Assembly: GCA_963691705.1 (NCBI GenBank)
Contig: OY829537.1
Span: 68,593,352 to 68,657,351 of the forward strand
Origin: Viola odorata
Lineage: Eukaryota > Streptophyta > Magnoliopsida > Malpighiales > Violaceae
DNA length: 64,000 bases
Direction: 5' to 3'
The first letter of the stretch is position 1. Every line of letters begins with the position of its first letter. The translations under genes and the position numbers were made by a program. Below the pieces are notes generated by a model, which was given only the letters and a program-made list of their open reading frames with translations, was not told the DNA's origin and did not search any database. Of the stretch, positions 1-12,414 are shown piece after piece.

Positions 1-1194
1 GAATCGGGACATTGGACACCACTTTAGGGACCTTTTCATGGTATCATCCGGGAACCATTCAAGCCAGTTAGAAAAGTCAGAATCAGAGCCCCAGCACATG
101 CATCGTAATTATATCTGCTTTGTCGTGGCTCTATTTATCCTGTTGCCATGATAATCTTGTCTTTTATACGAACTGTAAATTTCTTACACGTGCAGTTACT
201 TTGCATTTAAAATTTTAATTTTGTCCCACAGGACCCGTTTTGCTCATTCGATATGTCGGCACCTACACTACTTTCACTTGATATTTTCGGGGACGAAGTT
301 TTGACGATTAGGCTACGTGAGGAGATCTGTTGGGACGTGGGTTCACATTTGACATCACCACTAAGGTCAAAGTAGAAGTCAATGGAATACCTTTGGCATG
401 AGCAAGAGAATTTTGACTTCCAGGGTTGATACCTTCATGGGAAGACTCGAATATCAGCAAACCTTTTCTTTTTCATGTAACTAGGATCCCTGATTTTATC
501 TATCTTAGCCATTTTTTATGAACTTAGGTAGTTGGCAAGTTTACCATATTTTGTAAACACTTTTTAATAAAGTCGTACTCTTTCGGATATTTATTAAATC
601 GCCTCAACTTTCCATATCAATCATCCATCCAATACAACTCAAAAGACCATCGCAAAAGGAAAGAGAAAATCCCTCCGGGATAAACACAATCGTTTCACCA
701 AAAATCTGAAAAATCATACCAAATATTCGAAACATCCGAGTAGTCCTCTTAGCTTATCACAAAAACTCCAAGTTCATGGTATAGATCATCGTCCCTTCCC
801 TCGGTTGGGTTCGCCAGGCATCAGGCCCTGCGTCGTTTAAAAACATAGTAAAAGAGATCTTCCTAGCATGGTGGCATTGGTTGCCCTTACTGATTTGGGT
901 TTCACAGATAGCATCTCAGATTATCTCGCATCGTTGGAATGAATAGAGGCTTCCTTCATATTTTGTCGATAACCGGGATATCTCGCCTCTCTGACCGCCC
1001 TGGAAATATCAAGTGAAAGTGTAGCCGGAAAAGCGAATGAGCAACGTGGAGGCCTCAGGATTGCACATCACCCACGTATCCTCACTTGTACTTACTATTT
1101 TCTGTGTTTTTTCCTTTTTTTTAGGTTCACGATAGCTCCTCGAAAGCAAGCTACCTCACACAGGCTCCCCGTAACTAGACTTCAAAAATGAAAA
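1..1194 (+). other. Element A 5' leader, no coding signal
   Basis: No long reading frame or recognisable domain. It ends at the gag start codon (1195). Ogre elements can carry an extra ORF upstream of gag, but none is visible here. The primer-binding site and 5' LTR must lie further left. Confidence 0.6.
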
Positions 1195-2925
1195 ATGACT
1201 GAACAGGCTAAGGCTGATGAAGCGCTAACAGCCAGAATCGCAGAGTTAGAGGAACAAGTTAGGATTGCTACAAAAAGGGCCGCCAAGGCCGAAAAGGAAA
1301 GAGATAAAGCTACCACCGAATTCCCACCGGGTTTTTATCCCACTCAAACGGGAGGACCTCCCTCTTCGCTTGCCGTCGTAGGACCTTCAGTACCTCCGCC
1401 ACTTTCTGGCCCCGAGGGCTAGTGGAGATGGATTAGTCCCTTCACTGTACCCACCACTACAAATCCTATGAATAATATGGGTGAAGAGATTGCCACCTCA
1501 CTTCAGCGCCTTTCAACCAACCCTGCTGTGGACTCCGGCAAGAGCCAGGCCCACCTAGAGACCTCGTATCTCCCTCCCCTTCTTCCGAGCATAGTTCCCG
1601 GACCTGTGGGAATTCAACCTCTTGCTTTAAACCCAGTACAACCTCAATTCTTGTCAGAACCACTACTACCCTTCAGTCCTAAGCTCATTATGGCCGAGAA
1701 ACCAAAAAGTGACAGGCTGAATCTGCTCGAAGAAAGACTCCGAGCGATTGAAGGGGCTGATCCCTTTGACTCTACTGGCCCCGCCAATATGTGTATGGTC
1801 CCCGGGATCATTATACCACCAAAGTACAAGATCCCCGACTTCGAAAAGTATACTGGGGTTGAGTGCCCAACGACCCACCTCAGAGCATATTGCAACAAGA
1901 TGGCAGAGATGATCCACAACGAGCCATTGTTGATTCATCTATTTCGAGAAAGCTTGACCAAGCACACCCTAACTTGGTATATGGGTCTAGACAGAGCCAG
2001 GATCAGGACGTGGAGAGATTTGTTCGATGCCTTCTACAGACAATACAAATTCAACATGGAGTTAGCTCCCGACCGCGCCGACCTACAAAATCTGGAAAAG
2101 AAAATCGGCGAGTCCGTGAAGACCTATGCTCAGAGATGGAGAGAGTTGGCTTCTAGAATCTCTCCTCCTTTAAGCGACAAGGAACTCTTGTCGATTTTCT
2201 TACATACCTTCAAGGCTCCCTACTACACCTACCTGATCTCGAACCCTTCAAACAGCTTCTCCGATATGGTCCTAATTACCGAAAGAGTTGAGCAAGGGAT
2301 TAAGTCCGGACGAATCGTACCTCTGGTGCCAGAGTCTGCGCCAAAGAAAGCGTCCATCGTGAAAAGGGATGTTGGATTTGTCGCTCCCCAAGCTAATCAA
2401 GGGCAACCATTTCCACCACCTCCGCCTTATTTATCGCCACCGCCCTACCCTTTGCCATCACTATATCAACCCACCTTCTTTCCTTTCACCTCGCCACCCG
2501 TTGCTAATATCGCACCTCAAAATCCTACGCATTTCCAACCGCCTCCGGCGCAAACATTACAACCCCTGCAGCCTAAGCCATATAACCCACCAAAGGACCC
2601 AAATAACCAAAACACGTCAAACAATCGGTGGAACCGAGAGCCTTTGCCTCCTCTCCCTCTTCCTGCGGGAGAAATCTACAAACATCTCTTGGCGGCCGAA
2701 CAGATCGTACCAGTTCCAGCTCAGCCTCAAATGCCTCCTTACCCGAAATGGTATGATCTCAACGCAAGGTGTGAATATCACACTGGAGCCCCGGGTCGCA
2801 CTCTGGAAAATTGCTTCGCATTCAAAGAAAAAGTCCATCACTTGAGCAAAAGTGGGTGGGTATCTTTCGAAGGGTTAGCAAAAGGACCCAACACATCGAC
2901 CAACCCTCTCCCCAATAATTCCTAA
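1195..2925 (+). pseudogene. gag: Element A gag, N-terminal and core part, two in-frame stops
   Basis: Gag is the structural protein of the retrotransposon particle. From the ATG at 1195 the frame encodes a short charged coiled coil (about residues 5-45, heptad-like Ala/Glu/Lys/Arg), then a TAG at 1420. The same frame resumes and carries the retrotransposon gag core around 1850-2330 (motifs LTWYMGL, TWRDLFDAFYRQY, YAQRWRELASRI). A proline-rich linker (2400-2640) and an atypical knuckle beginning CEYHTGAP (2770-2815) follow. It ends at TAA 2923. Frame continuity across 1420 argues that the gene began at 1195 rather than at the internal ATG 1468. The stops look like nonsense mutations; programmed readthrough is not excluded. 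Confidence 0.85.
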
Positions 2926-3990
2926 GGAAAGGGAGGGGTGAACGCCATCTTGGTAGGAGAAAGCAATGACATTTTTTCTTTGGCATCGAGCTGGCCACAA
3001 GAACAGCTTTTCTTGGTCTTAGCTCGAGGAGGATATATGCCATACTCGGAGAGCAATCCAAGTCACTGCATGTACTGCAAGGGAAGTGACGGTCATGAGA
3101 TCCAAAGTTGCGAGTTGTTCGCAGGAAAGGTGAGACAACTCTCAAGTCTCGGAGTAATACAAACCCAGAAGGCGACCCACGGCGAAGGATCCATTAACGC
3201 CATCGGAGAAGGATTTCCTATCCCGCCTAACTCCAAAGGAACCCCACTCCAAATCATCCAAAAGAAAAGATCGACTTCATCGTGCAAACGGTTCTCCGCA
3301 CGCCGCGACGAGGGCAACCGCGAGATTGACACCTTGGGCCAGCCTTCCGGGAAATTTGACTACCTTGTCAGGTATTCGGCACCACCCTCCCATTCTAGCT
3401 CAGCGCCATTACTATCCTCTTGGGAATCCTCGGATTCTGAATCATACCCTTCACCGACGTGGTCACTTCCTCCGTCTCCTTTGAAAGAGATCTACGCAAG
3501 CCTCCTGGTAGACAAGCAGATTACACCATCCCCGCTCTCGCCTCAATCAACTCCTTACCCTAGCTGGTATGATCCCAAGGTTAGTTGGGAATACCACGCC
3601 GGAACCCGCGGACACTCCCTAGAGGACTATTATGCCTTTAGATAAAAGGTCGATCATCTAACCAAGCAAGGACGATTCTCTTCCGAAGACTTAGCAAAGG
3701 GTCCTGATGTGACAACTAGTCATCTGCCGCCCCATAATCCTGGGATGAACGGCATCCTTTCCAGAGAAATCGACGATTCTTACCCTTCAGTAAGGGAAAC
3801 ACCCAATGAAGAACTGTTCTTCGCATTAGCTAAAAATGCATACCTGTCATTCCCGGAGAATAATCAGGCCCAATGCCTATTCTGCCAAGGGGAAAGCAAG
3901 CACGACATCCAGGATTGCAGACTTTTTCGGCAGAAAGTCAAGCAACTCATAGCATTTGGGATCATTCAGACAGAAGGGGAAACCCAAGGA
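2641..3990 (+). repeat. Internal tandem duplication of gag knuckle modules (period about 0.8 kb)
   Basis: The order linker, first-type knuckle, LAKGP motif, G-V/M-N-A/G-I-L motif, second-type knuckle occurs twice. Matched anchors are 807 nt apart (start of the GVNAIL/GMNGIL motifs at 2938 and 3745) and 816 nt apart (EYH motifs at 2773 and 3589). Both offsets are multiples of three, so the duplication keeps frame. The second copy of the first knuckle has lost both cysteines. Confidence 0.75.
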
Positions 3991-4392
3991 GCAATCAACG
4001 CCATCGAGGACAATTCCCCAGCACTGTATTCCTTCGAATATGTGGCCCAAATAGGGGATACGGCCACGACCCCACGCAAAGTAGTGTTCACATTAGCTGT
4101 GAATACTCCTAGCCGAGACTTACACGCGGTCCCATTCAACTACGGATACACGGTGGTCACCACCCCTCCTGCAGTCACACCAACAGGACTCGCTATCGGC
4201 GAAGCCTCTCATATCGGGGGCATGACCCGCACCGAAAGATGTTACATCTCGGAGGAAGTAGAGAAGGAACGACAAGCCAAAGGGAAAAATCCTGTGATCC
4301 GTGAAGAGACGGTAGAAGAGACGCAAGGTTTGAGCAAACCTGTAACCGAGGATGGGACAACTGAGTTCCTCAAGATCATGAAACAGAGCTAG
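2926..4392 (+). pseudogene. gag: Element A gag C-terminal region with duplicated zinc-knuckle-like modules
   Basis: Same reading frame as the upstream gag, broken by TAA at 2923 and 3643 and closed by TAG at 4390. It holds a knuckle CMYCKGSDGHEIQSC (near 3070-3115), a Pro/Ser linker, a degenerate copy of the first knuckle (WEYHAGTRGHSLEDY, near 3586-3630), and another good knuckle CLFCQGESKHDIQDC (near 3874-3918). The spacing is C-X2-C-X5-H-X4-C, one residue longer than the classic CX2CX4HX4C, which suggests nucleic-acid binding with modified geometry. The region between 4000 and 4392 is a low-conservation linker to protease. Identity as gag is inferred from position and module similarity. 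Confidence 0.75.
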
Positions 4393-5016
4393 TTCAGCAT
4401 CATCGAACAGTTAAAGAAAACCCCAGCTCGCATTTCCATCATGGAGCTAATCCTTACTTCAGAGCCTCATCGCCAAGCCCTTTTAAAAGTCCTAAAGCAA
4501 GCCTTCGTGACTAAGGATATCACCACGGAAGGGGTGGAAAACCTTATCGGAAGGATTCAAGCCCTAAGCAGTATTTCCTTCTCCGAAGGAGAGATCGACG
4601 CCGCAGGGAGAGATCACAACAAGGCCCTATACATCACGGTAGAATGCAAGGGACATGTCATAGCGAAGGCCCTAATCGACAACGGGTCCGCACTGAATGT
4701 CATGCCCAAGCATGTCCTCCAACAACTACCGGTCGATTTCTCTCACATGAAACCTAGCGGAATGATGGCTAGGGCTTTCGACGGCACCACTCGAGAGATC
4801 ATTGGGAACTTTGAGTTGGATATGGTCATCGGGCCCCATACTTTTGCCTTGACATTTCAGATCATGGAAATCCAACCCGCCTACAGCATGCTTCTAGGAC
4901 GGCCTTGGATCCATTCAGCAGGAGTTGTCCCCTCTTCCCTGCATCAGTACCTCAAATACGTCAAAGATAATGCCCTCGTCACAATAAAGGCAGAAGAAGC
5001 CTTGATCTTGGCCTAG
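4393..5016 (+). pseudogene. pro: Element A aspartic protease
   Basis: Retropepsin-type protease that would cleave the polyprotein. The catalytic motif is IDNGSALNVMP (codons near 4675-4707), the D-[NS/TS]-G form common in Tat-lineage elements, followed by a flap-like segment and the C-terminal motif MLLGRPWIHSAG (near 4888-4923). It is in the same frame as gag, entered after TAG 4390 and terminated by TAG 5014. Length of about 190 codons fits the domain plus linkers. The catalytic motif is intact; the flanking stops are what break expression. Confidence 0.85.
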
Positions 5017-5558
5017 CATGCATCCATGCCTTACATCAAAATTGCTGAAACCTTGGAGAGCTCTTTTCAAGCCTTCGAGATCGTCAACACGGATTGGATC
5101 GAGGGAGGATCCCCCGTTTTCGAAGCCTCAAAATCTGAAATGACCGAAGCAACCACTAAGTGTATACCGGAGGGAATCTTCCAACTAGGAAAATGGCTCG
5201 ACGCCGAGTTACAAGGGTCAAAAGGCTGGGCATCTCCGAAGAACTTCGGAGATCGTTTCGGGTTAGGGTACCAACCCAGCGAGGCTGATTTTGCCAGAAT
5301 TGCCCAAGAAAAGAAAGAAAAGCAGCTGGCTAAGCTATTTGGACGTTCTGCGCCAGATGGCAAAATACAAATCCCCCATATTAGAACCACGTTCCCCTTT
5401 GCGGCCGGAATCATCAATGAAAGTCCGATCAGGGTATCAGACCTCCGTATCTGCACTCTGGGAGAAGAAGAATCGTCGCCTGGTTCAGTCATTTTCGTAA
5501 AGAAGTTAGGGGAGTCTGTGTGCAACTGGACCATCACCATGCTTCCGGATGTCTCTCC
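5017..5558 (+). pseudogene. Element A post-protease linker, last coding segment before the intron
   Basis: Same frame as protease (after TAG 5014), reading into a proposed 5' splice site at 5559. The protein is hydrophilic with no domain I recognise; motif LGYQPSEADFARI lies mid-way. In gypsy elements of this type a poorly conserved stretch links protease to RT. If spliced at 5559 it would run in frame into the RT segment; unspliced, it ends at TAA 5560-5562. Confidence 0.6.
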
Positions 5559-5703
5559 GTAATTACTCCTTTTAGAAAAATATATGTTTGCACGTTTTCT
5601 TACGGAAACATTTTTGTAGGAACTCACATTCCCCTTTTGTTAAAAATCAATATATATGTAATTTTCATTTTACGCATCTCCTCTTTTCACATTTTAATTT
5701 CAG
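5559..5703 (+). other. Candidate Ogre-type intron between protease and RT (145 nt)
   Basis: Donor GTAATT follows CC at 5557-5558. The acceptor is a T-rich tract ending TTTCAG at 5698-5703. The interior is AT-rich and holds stops in the coding frame. The upstream exon ends after two bases of a codon (5557-5558) and the downstream exon supplies the third (5704), so removal joins the gag-pro frame exactly to the RT frame from 5705. An intron at this place is an established feature of Ogre elements. Confidence 0.8.
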
Positions 5704-8700
5704 GATGAATGTTAGTTCAGATTGTCATGATAAAACCTATGTCTTTACGGGCAAAGAAATCGTCATTACAACCGAAGATAAGGCCGAAATCTCCTACGAA
5801 TTGGCCCGTTTACTAGAAAGTTTGGAAAAGGAAATAACCCCTCATCGGGAGGAATTGGACGAAGTGAATTTGGAGACAAGCAACGAGAATCAGAAGTTGG
5901 TTAAGATCGGAACTACCCTGGACACAATTCAGAGAGAAAGGTTAATTTCCCTCCTCAAAGACTACTCAGATGTATTCGCATGGTCATACGCCGATACGCC
6001 CGGTCTTGATCCTGGGATAGTGGAACATCATATCCTATTGAAGCCTGAGTTCAAGCCTGTTAAACAGAAACTTCAGAGGATGCATCTAGACATCCTTTTG
6101 AAAATCGAAGAAGAAGTTACCAAGCAGCTAGATGCGGGTTTCTTGAGAGTTACCGAGTACCCAGAATGGATCGCCAACATAGTGCCAGTGCCTAAGAAAG
6201 ATGGGAAAGTCTGCATGTGTGTGGATTTCCGGGATCTTAATCAAGTCAGCCCTAAGGACGACTTCCCACTTCCCCACATCGACATCTTGGTAGATAGTGC
6301 CGCCAGAAATGACATGTTCTCCTTCATGGACGGATTTTCGGGGTACAATCAGATCAAGATGGCGCCCGAAGACAGTGAGAAGATGACCTTCATCACGCCC
6401 TGGGGAACCTTCTATTACAAAGTGATGCCCTTCGGATTAAAGAACGCAGGAGCCACTTACCAACGTGCTGTCGTCACCCTTTTTCACGACATGATGCATA
6501 AAGAGTTGGAAATATATGTCGACGACATGATAGCCAAGTCTCGCGACACGCAAGATCATGTAGACATCCTAAAAAAGGTGTTCGAAAGGTTGAGGCAATT
6601 TCAGCTACGGCTAAACCCAGCTAAGTGTACCTTCGGAGTAACTTCCGAAAAGTTGTTAGGATTCATCGTCAGCAACAAAGGCATAAAAGTGGATCCTGAT
6701 AAGATAAAAGCAATTCAAGAGCTACCCGCTCCCATCATCGAAATAGAAGTACGAAGCTTCTTAGGGTGCATCAACTACATCGCTCACTTTATCAGCCAGT
6801 TAACACTTACTTGCGAGTCGATGTTCAAAATGCTAAGGAAGCACGAAGATGCAGAATGGGACGAAGACTGCCAGAAAGCCTTCGAGAAAATCAAGACATA
6901 TCTGCAAAGCCCACCGGTACTAGTTCCCCCGACGCCAGGACGTCCCTTGCTCATGTGCATGACAGTCACGGCTAGCGCCATGGGCTGCATTTTGGGACAG
7001 CACGACGAGTCAGGAAGGCGTGAACAAGCCATCTACTACCTCAGCAAAAAATCCAACGAATGTGAGATGCGCTACTCCATGTTGGAACGAACTTGTTGCG
7101 CCCTAGCATGGTGCGCCCGAAGGCTCCGGCAGCACATGTTGTATTACACGACATGGCTAATCTCTCGCATGGATCCCCTAAAGTATATCTTCAAGAATTC
7201 GTACATATCAAGTCGCATTTGTAGATGGCAAGTCTTATTAACTGAGCACGAGATCATATATGTAACCCGGAAGGTGGTTAAGGCAAGTGCCCTCGTCGAT
7301 CACCTAGCTGATCACGCTTTGGATGAATATGAGTCGTTGAGCTTCGACTTCCCTGATGAAGACATCATATTGGTTGACGATGAGATCGCAGAAGATCTCC
7401 GAGAAGATGATTGGTGGACCATGTTCTTCGACGGTGCGGTGAACCTCTCGGGCAAGGGAGTGGGAGTCGTGGTCATAGCCCCAGATGGTCGTCAATTCCC
7501 CATAGCATGCAAATTGAACTTCCCATGCACCAATAACATCATCGAGTATGAGGCATGCATCAGCGGTCTGACGGTAGAAATCGACTTAAAAGTAAAAAAA
7601 CTCAGAATCTTCGATGATTCAGCACTCGTCATCTACCAAGCCCAGGATCTATGGCAGACCCAGGATTCCAAGCTTATCCCTTATCAGAGGTTACTCACCC
7701 AACTCACACGGGAATTCGAGGAAACCAAATTCAACCGAGTCGACAGAGAAAAGAACCGCTTCGCTAACGTGTTAGCCACGTTGGCATCCATGTTCAAATT
7801 AGAGTGCGGATTAATGCTTCAGCCATTGAGGGTGGAAGTAAAGGAAACTCCGGCATGTTGTATCACCTTAGAAGAAAAACCCGATGGGAAGCCATGGTTC
7901 CACGACTTAGTACAATTCATCAAAAACCGGGAGTATCCACCGGGGGCAAGTCGGGTTAGCAAAAAGACCCTCCAGTGCTTAGCACTAGACTTCTACCTCG
8001 ACGGAGAAGTTCTATATAAAAGGAGAGCTGATGGAGCTTTGCTTCGTTGCGTCACCATGGCCGAGGCAAAGAGAATTATAACGGAGATCCACGAAGGGGT
8101 TTGTTCCACACACGCAAGTGGGCACATGATGGCAAGACAGATAATGAGGCAAAATTATTTTTGGCTCACCATCGAACGAGATTGCATCGACTATTTTCGG
8201 AAGTGCCACAAATGTCAAATTTACACGGACTATCTCCATGTCCCTCTAGCCCCTCTCTTCAGCATGACATCACCTTGGCCTTTTGCGATGTGGGGAATCG
8301 ACATCATCGGCCAAATTCATCCAACACCCTCTAATGGCCATCGCTTCATCCTCGTAGCAATCGACTACTTCACCAAGTGGGTAGAGGCCGCCTCTTACTC
8401 TAACATCACTCAGAAAATGACCATGCGATTCATTGAGAAAAATATCATCTACCGTCATGGAGTCCCAGAAACAATCATCACGGACCATGACATCAATCTA
8501 AACGGGAAAATGATTGACGGTCTTTACCAACGCTAGAAGGTGAAGTACCGAAACTCATCCCCGTATCGTCCAAAAATGAATGGCGCAGTCGAAGCGGCAA
8601 ACAAAAACCTGAAGAGAATCATCCAAAAAATGGTGATCACCCACAAAGATTGGCATGACATGCTTCCCTTCGCACTGCATGCTTACCGGATAGCAACTCG

Positions 8701-9142
8701 TACATCCACAGGGGCAACTCCCTACTCGTTAGTTTACGGCATGGAAGCCGTAATTCCTCTTGAGGTAGAGATCCCTTCTCTCAGAATCCTGGCAGAATCG
8801 GAAGTAGAAGAATCGGATTGGGCAAGAGTGAGGTACGAGCAGTTAAACCTCCTTCCCGAAAAGTGTTTCGCCGCTATCTGCCATGCACAATTATATCAGC
8901 AAAGAATGGCCAACGCTTATAACAAGAAAGTGCGACCTCCCGAATTCAAGACTGGGGATTTAGTGTTGAAGAAGATTCTCCCTCATCAGGAGGCTAGTCA
9001 AGGAAAGTGGGCCCCAAGGTACGAGGACCCATATGTAGTCAAAAGTGCATTCTCGGGGGGTGCCCTAATGCTAATCAACATGGACAGAGATGATCTACCA
9101 AGATCGGTAAACGCCGATGCCGTCAAGATATACTTCGCCTGA
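5704..9142 (+). pseudogene. pol: Element A pol: RT, RNase H, archaeal-type RNase H, integrase (one stop)
   Basis: Residues counted from the ATG at 5705. RT spans about 140-330 with YVDD at 271 (nt 6515-6526). An RNase H-like/tether domain follows (about 345-500). A second RNase H starts FFDGAV (Asp near 576); its expected GDS reads DDS and its last expected ADAL reads ANVL, so activity is doubtful. The integrase zinc finger has His near 796 and the CHKC pair near 834-837. The catalytic triad is Asp866, Asp927, Glu963, with the last two separated by 35 residues as in retroviral-type integrases. A TAG at 8534-8536 falls between Asp927 and Glu963; the frame continues unchanged to 9142. The C-terminus has the GPY/F-like stretch (KWAPRYEDPYVV). 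Copies DNA and inserts it when functional. Confidence 0.92.
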
Positions 9143-11474
9143 AGTATCGCGAGCCTTGCATCCGGCCGAATCAAAGACATAGGGTTTTATCATGACAATA
9201 TCGCTCAATTTTTTATCCTGAGATTAATAAAATGAGTTTTTCAGGAGATGCTTGTTATTTTAAAACTTTTCTTTTTTCGTGAGATGACAAAAGGAAGCAT
9301 GGCATCGGTGGCTCCCAAGGAGTAATTCGAGACATAAGGCACGACACTTAGACTAACACCACTAATCAATCTTAAAGTTTTGCAGGGACGTAATGTCTCA
9401 TCTCATCATCACGATAGGACCAGGGAGTTCCCCTCGTAGCAGCTCCTGAATTGCCGCAGAAGGCCGCCTTCAAGAGCGAATCAGGAAAGATTTTAAAAAC
9501 CCGTCACCATCTAAATTAAAAATTCTCTTTCCCCGCAGTACTGCCAGCACAGCCAGCAACCAGTCACAAAGGACCGGACGCATCAAAAAGGGACCACCCC
9601 GCGAAGCTATCATCCGATCATCGAGAGGATTGTCCGAGCCTGTAACACTATTCAAGAACTTAAAGGCTATCCACCGTCAGAATTTCACAGCAATACTATT
9701 ATCCAGTTCAAGCGAGGACTGAATACTGGACCAAGGTCACAAAGCCCATCCCATACCGGCCAAGCCGTCCGAATGCTAGTGACGTCGGCTCCCATCTCCG
9801 TTCACCTATTCGGAGGGGCTCATCACCAAAATGCCCTGGTCGCCCAGCGCACCTTTGCATGCAGAACTTCCAGAGAAGAAGCACGACGAAAACCTATCCC
9901 CCTAAGACCACAATTAACATACTTAATGCGGTCTTGTTCAAGAAGCTTCTAAACATCTGCACCATGATCAACATGATGAATATCAATCCTTTAATTTGTG
10001 GACCATTAACTGCTGACTGATGGTGATCGCATTCACTTGTTTTATCCACAATCCCTTGCTGTAAAGCGTCAGAACTCCTCGCCGAAGAGGGACAGCCGGA
10101 CTGTGAATACCACCCGCGCCAAGGCAGGAATTGCGACGAAGCATCTAAAGCAAAGATATCATTAACCAACATCCGATGCAAATTACACCACAGTGACCCA
10201 CGGATGGCCCGTCCAAAAGGGAGAGCTTAAAACTTATCAATCACATTACTTTTGCTAAAAATTGTCTTGCATTTACTCCTCATTTGTTCTCGCCGTATCT
10301 TTTTCAGGAACTAGGTCGCCCCCATTTGTTGCCTGCGTAAGACTGGTAAGCAGACGTCCTTGCAGCCCCGCTGCACCTTTCGGGGATAGAAGGTTTTCCC
10401 CTTTATCCCAGAGCCATCAAAGAGCAAATCGGCAAAGGTCCGACATGAGCCAGCAAGCTAATGAGCCAAAAATGCAGATCTCATCCTCACACCGACCTGG
10501 ATCGGCGGTTTCCGCGAAACAGCTAAAAAAGAAACCAATCAAAGCATCTAAGCAAGGCGTCCCTGAGCTGGGACCACGCCATAGACACCCTCGAAAAACC
10601 AGGCTAAGGGAAAGGGAGAATCCCTGAACTTATGTCATTTTTGTTTTTAAATCAATCTTTTTTTTCTACTCCGTTGTTCCCTCTTCATTTCGCAGGGACT
10701 TGAATCATCCCATTGTCATCCACGTAAAGCTTGTGGAAGACATCTTTGCAGCCCCGCTGCACACTTCAGGGGAGTCCATCTTTCTTCCCCCTTCATTTAA
10801 AATTTACTTTCCGTTCCGGCTTACTTTGTTAGCTTTAGGTTGCGTACGGTCGTCTGTCCCACTGGGGGTAACTCTTTAGGTTCTCGTCGAACTCTTGCAA
10901 AGAGGCCATTCCCCGCGCCTTAGCTTTAAACTATCAGTCAATCAAAAATAAGTCAAGCAAAAATCCCCTTTTTAGCCCGGCTAAAACAAAATTCTATACT
11001 ACTCTCGTAGCATATTCATGCATTGCATAGGTCGGGAATGTTCATGCCCTCTGTTAAATAAAGCATCCATCAAAATTACATATCATGTGTGATCTTACTT
11101 GCTTGCTCTTATATCCACGGTTTGCTTAGACGTAAGCAGTCACAGACAAATCCCGGTAAGCATTTCCAATCCATCGCGCCTTATCCTTCATAAGTGTAAG
11201 TGCCTGACTAGGTACTAGTTGAATTCGCATAATATCCAGGGTACATGTGCAATTAGACATGGGATAGCATTAAAATGACGTGGGACTTTCACGATCTTCT
11301 CCACTTTTCATTTTTTCCTCCCTCTTTCCACCACATATGCCATCACTCCTATCAAAGCCTTCACTATCACTCATACCCCGGGAGCCAAGGAGCAGTCTCA
11401 GCTAAGACTGCCAGCCTAAAGTAAAAGCACACCAAGTTCAAGTTCACGACGAATTCAAGACAAAGGTTGTGCTT
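9143..11474 (+). other. Element A 3' noncoding region, proximal part
   Basis: No domain-bearing frame. Degenerate repeats are visible: a CAGGGAC-type junction recurs near 9385, 10308 (degenerate) and 10696, and TGCAGCCCCGCTGCAC, itself an inverted repeat, occurs at 10361-10376 and 10747-10762. The short frames are not supported as genes. Confidence 0.6.
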
Positions 11475-11585
11475 GCTCTGCTCTGATGCATTTCAAATCA
11501 AAAAAAAAAGAAAAAAGAAAAGAAGAAAGAAAAGGAAAAAAAAAAGAAAAAAATGAAAGAAAAAAAGAAGAAGAAAAGAGAGAAA
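11475..11585. repeat. Purine-rich A/G low-complexity tract
   Basis: Almost pure A and G on the plus strand (AAAAGAAAGAAAAGG-like). The Lys/Glu-only frame across it is a composition artefact. Confidence 0.8.
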
Positions 11586-11649
11586 TGCTCAGAGACATTC
11601 GAAGAATACAAACACTCAAAAAAACCGAAGCAAGCACAGCCCAGGGACA

Positions 11650-11990
11650 ACTAAACTCGAGAAAGCGCGAAGAAAATATTCCCCAGTAAAGACTGGAGAA
11701 AAAGGGCCCAAGGCCAACTCAAGTAGTTAGATCTCGAGGAAAGCATCCCCTCAGAGAAAACTCGAGAAGAAAAGGGCCCAAGGCCAATCCAAGATCGCGA
11801 AAAGAACAGCGACAACACTCCCCAGTGAAGACTCGAGAAGGAAAAAGGGCTCAGAGCCAACTCAAGGAATCTCGAAGGAAACATTCTCCAGTAAAGACTC
11901 AAGAAAAGGGCCCCTGGCCGACCGGAAAGCATCCCCTGCAAGGATCCCAGAGCTCACGCACTCTGTCAAGAAAGCATTCCCAGCAAAAAG
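11650..11990 (+). repeat. Tandem repeat, about 65-bp unit, about 4-5 copies
   Basis: Units share CTCGAGAA...AAAGGGCCCAAGGCCAA and CATTCCCCAGTAAAGACTC-type phrases with small variations. It lies in the element A 3' region. Confidence 0.7.
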
Positions 11991-12414
11991 TGAAGGAACT
12001 TGCGCACCTCGCCCTCAACAGGACCAATCGACAAAGCATCACTCATCAAAAACCTTCAAACTCATCAGAAAAGCACATCTTTACCAAAACCAGCTTCTTT
12101 CCGGATATTTATGTCCTTTCATTATTTTCCATGAAAGTCCCATCGATTATTAGAATGCCCATGCATGTGCATCTTCATTTGAAGTCTATTCACTCAGATT
12201 GACATTGCGAATTAAAAATTATGTATCATGTTAGTTGCATCTTTATGAGCGTAAAACACTTAACCTTGTTTCAGAGCGTGAGTGCAAACACTAATATCAG
12301 GTGAGGATTGCTTACGACTGCAAATCATGGGAAAGTCTTGTCCTTGGGGTCGTTACCTCCTGAACAGGATGCAGATGCATTCTAGGTTCGTATCAAGGCC
12401 GCTGGTAACAAAAG

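Noticed and set aside
10262..10627. 121-codon frame in the element A 3' region as an accessory gene
   Set aside because: No domain, lies in repeat-like noncoding DNA, and starts far from any promoter signal.
11486..11689. 67-codon Lys/Glu-rich frame
   Set aside because: Translation of a purine-only tract; composition artefact.
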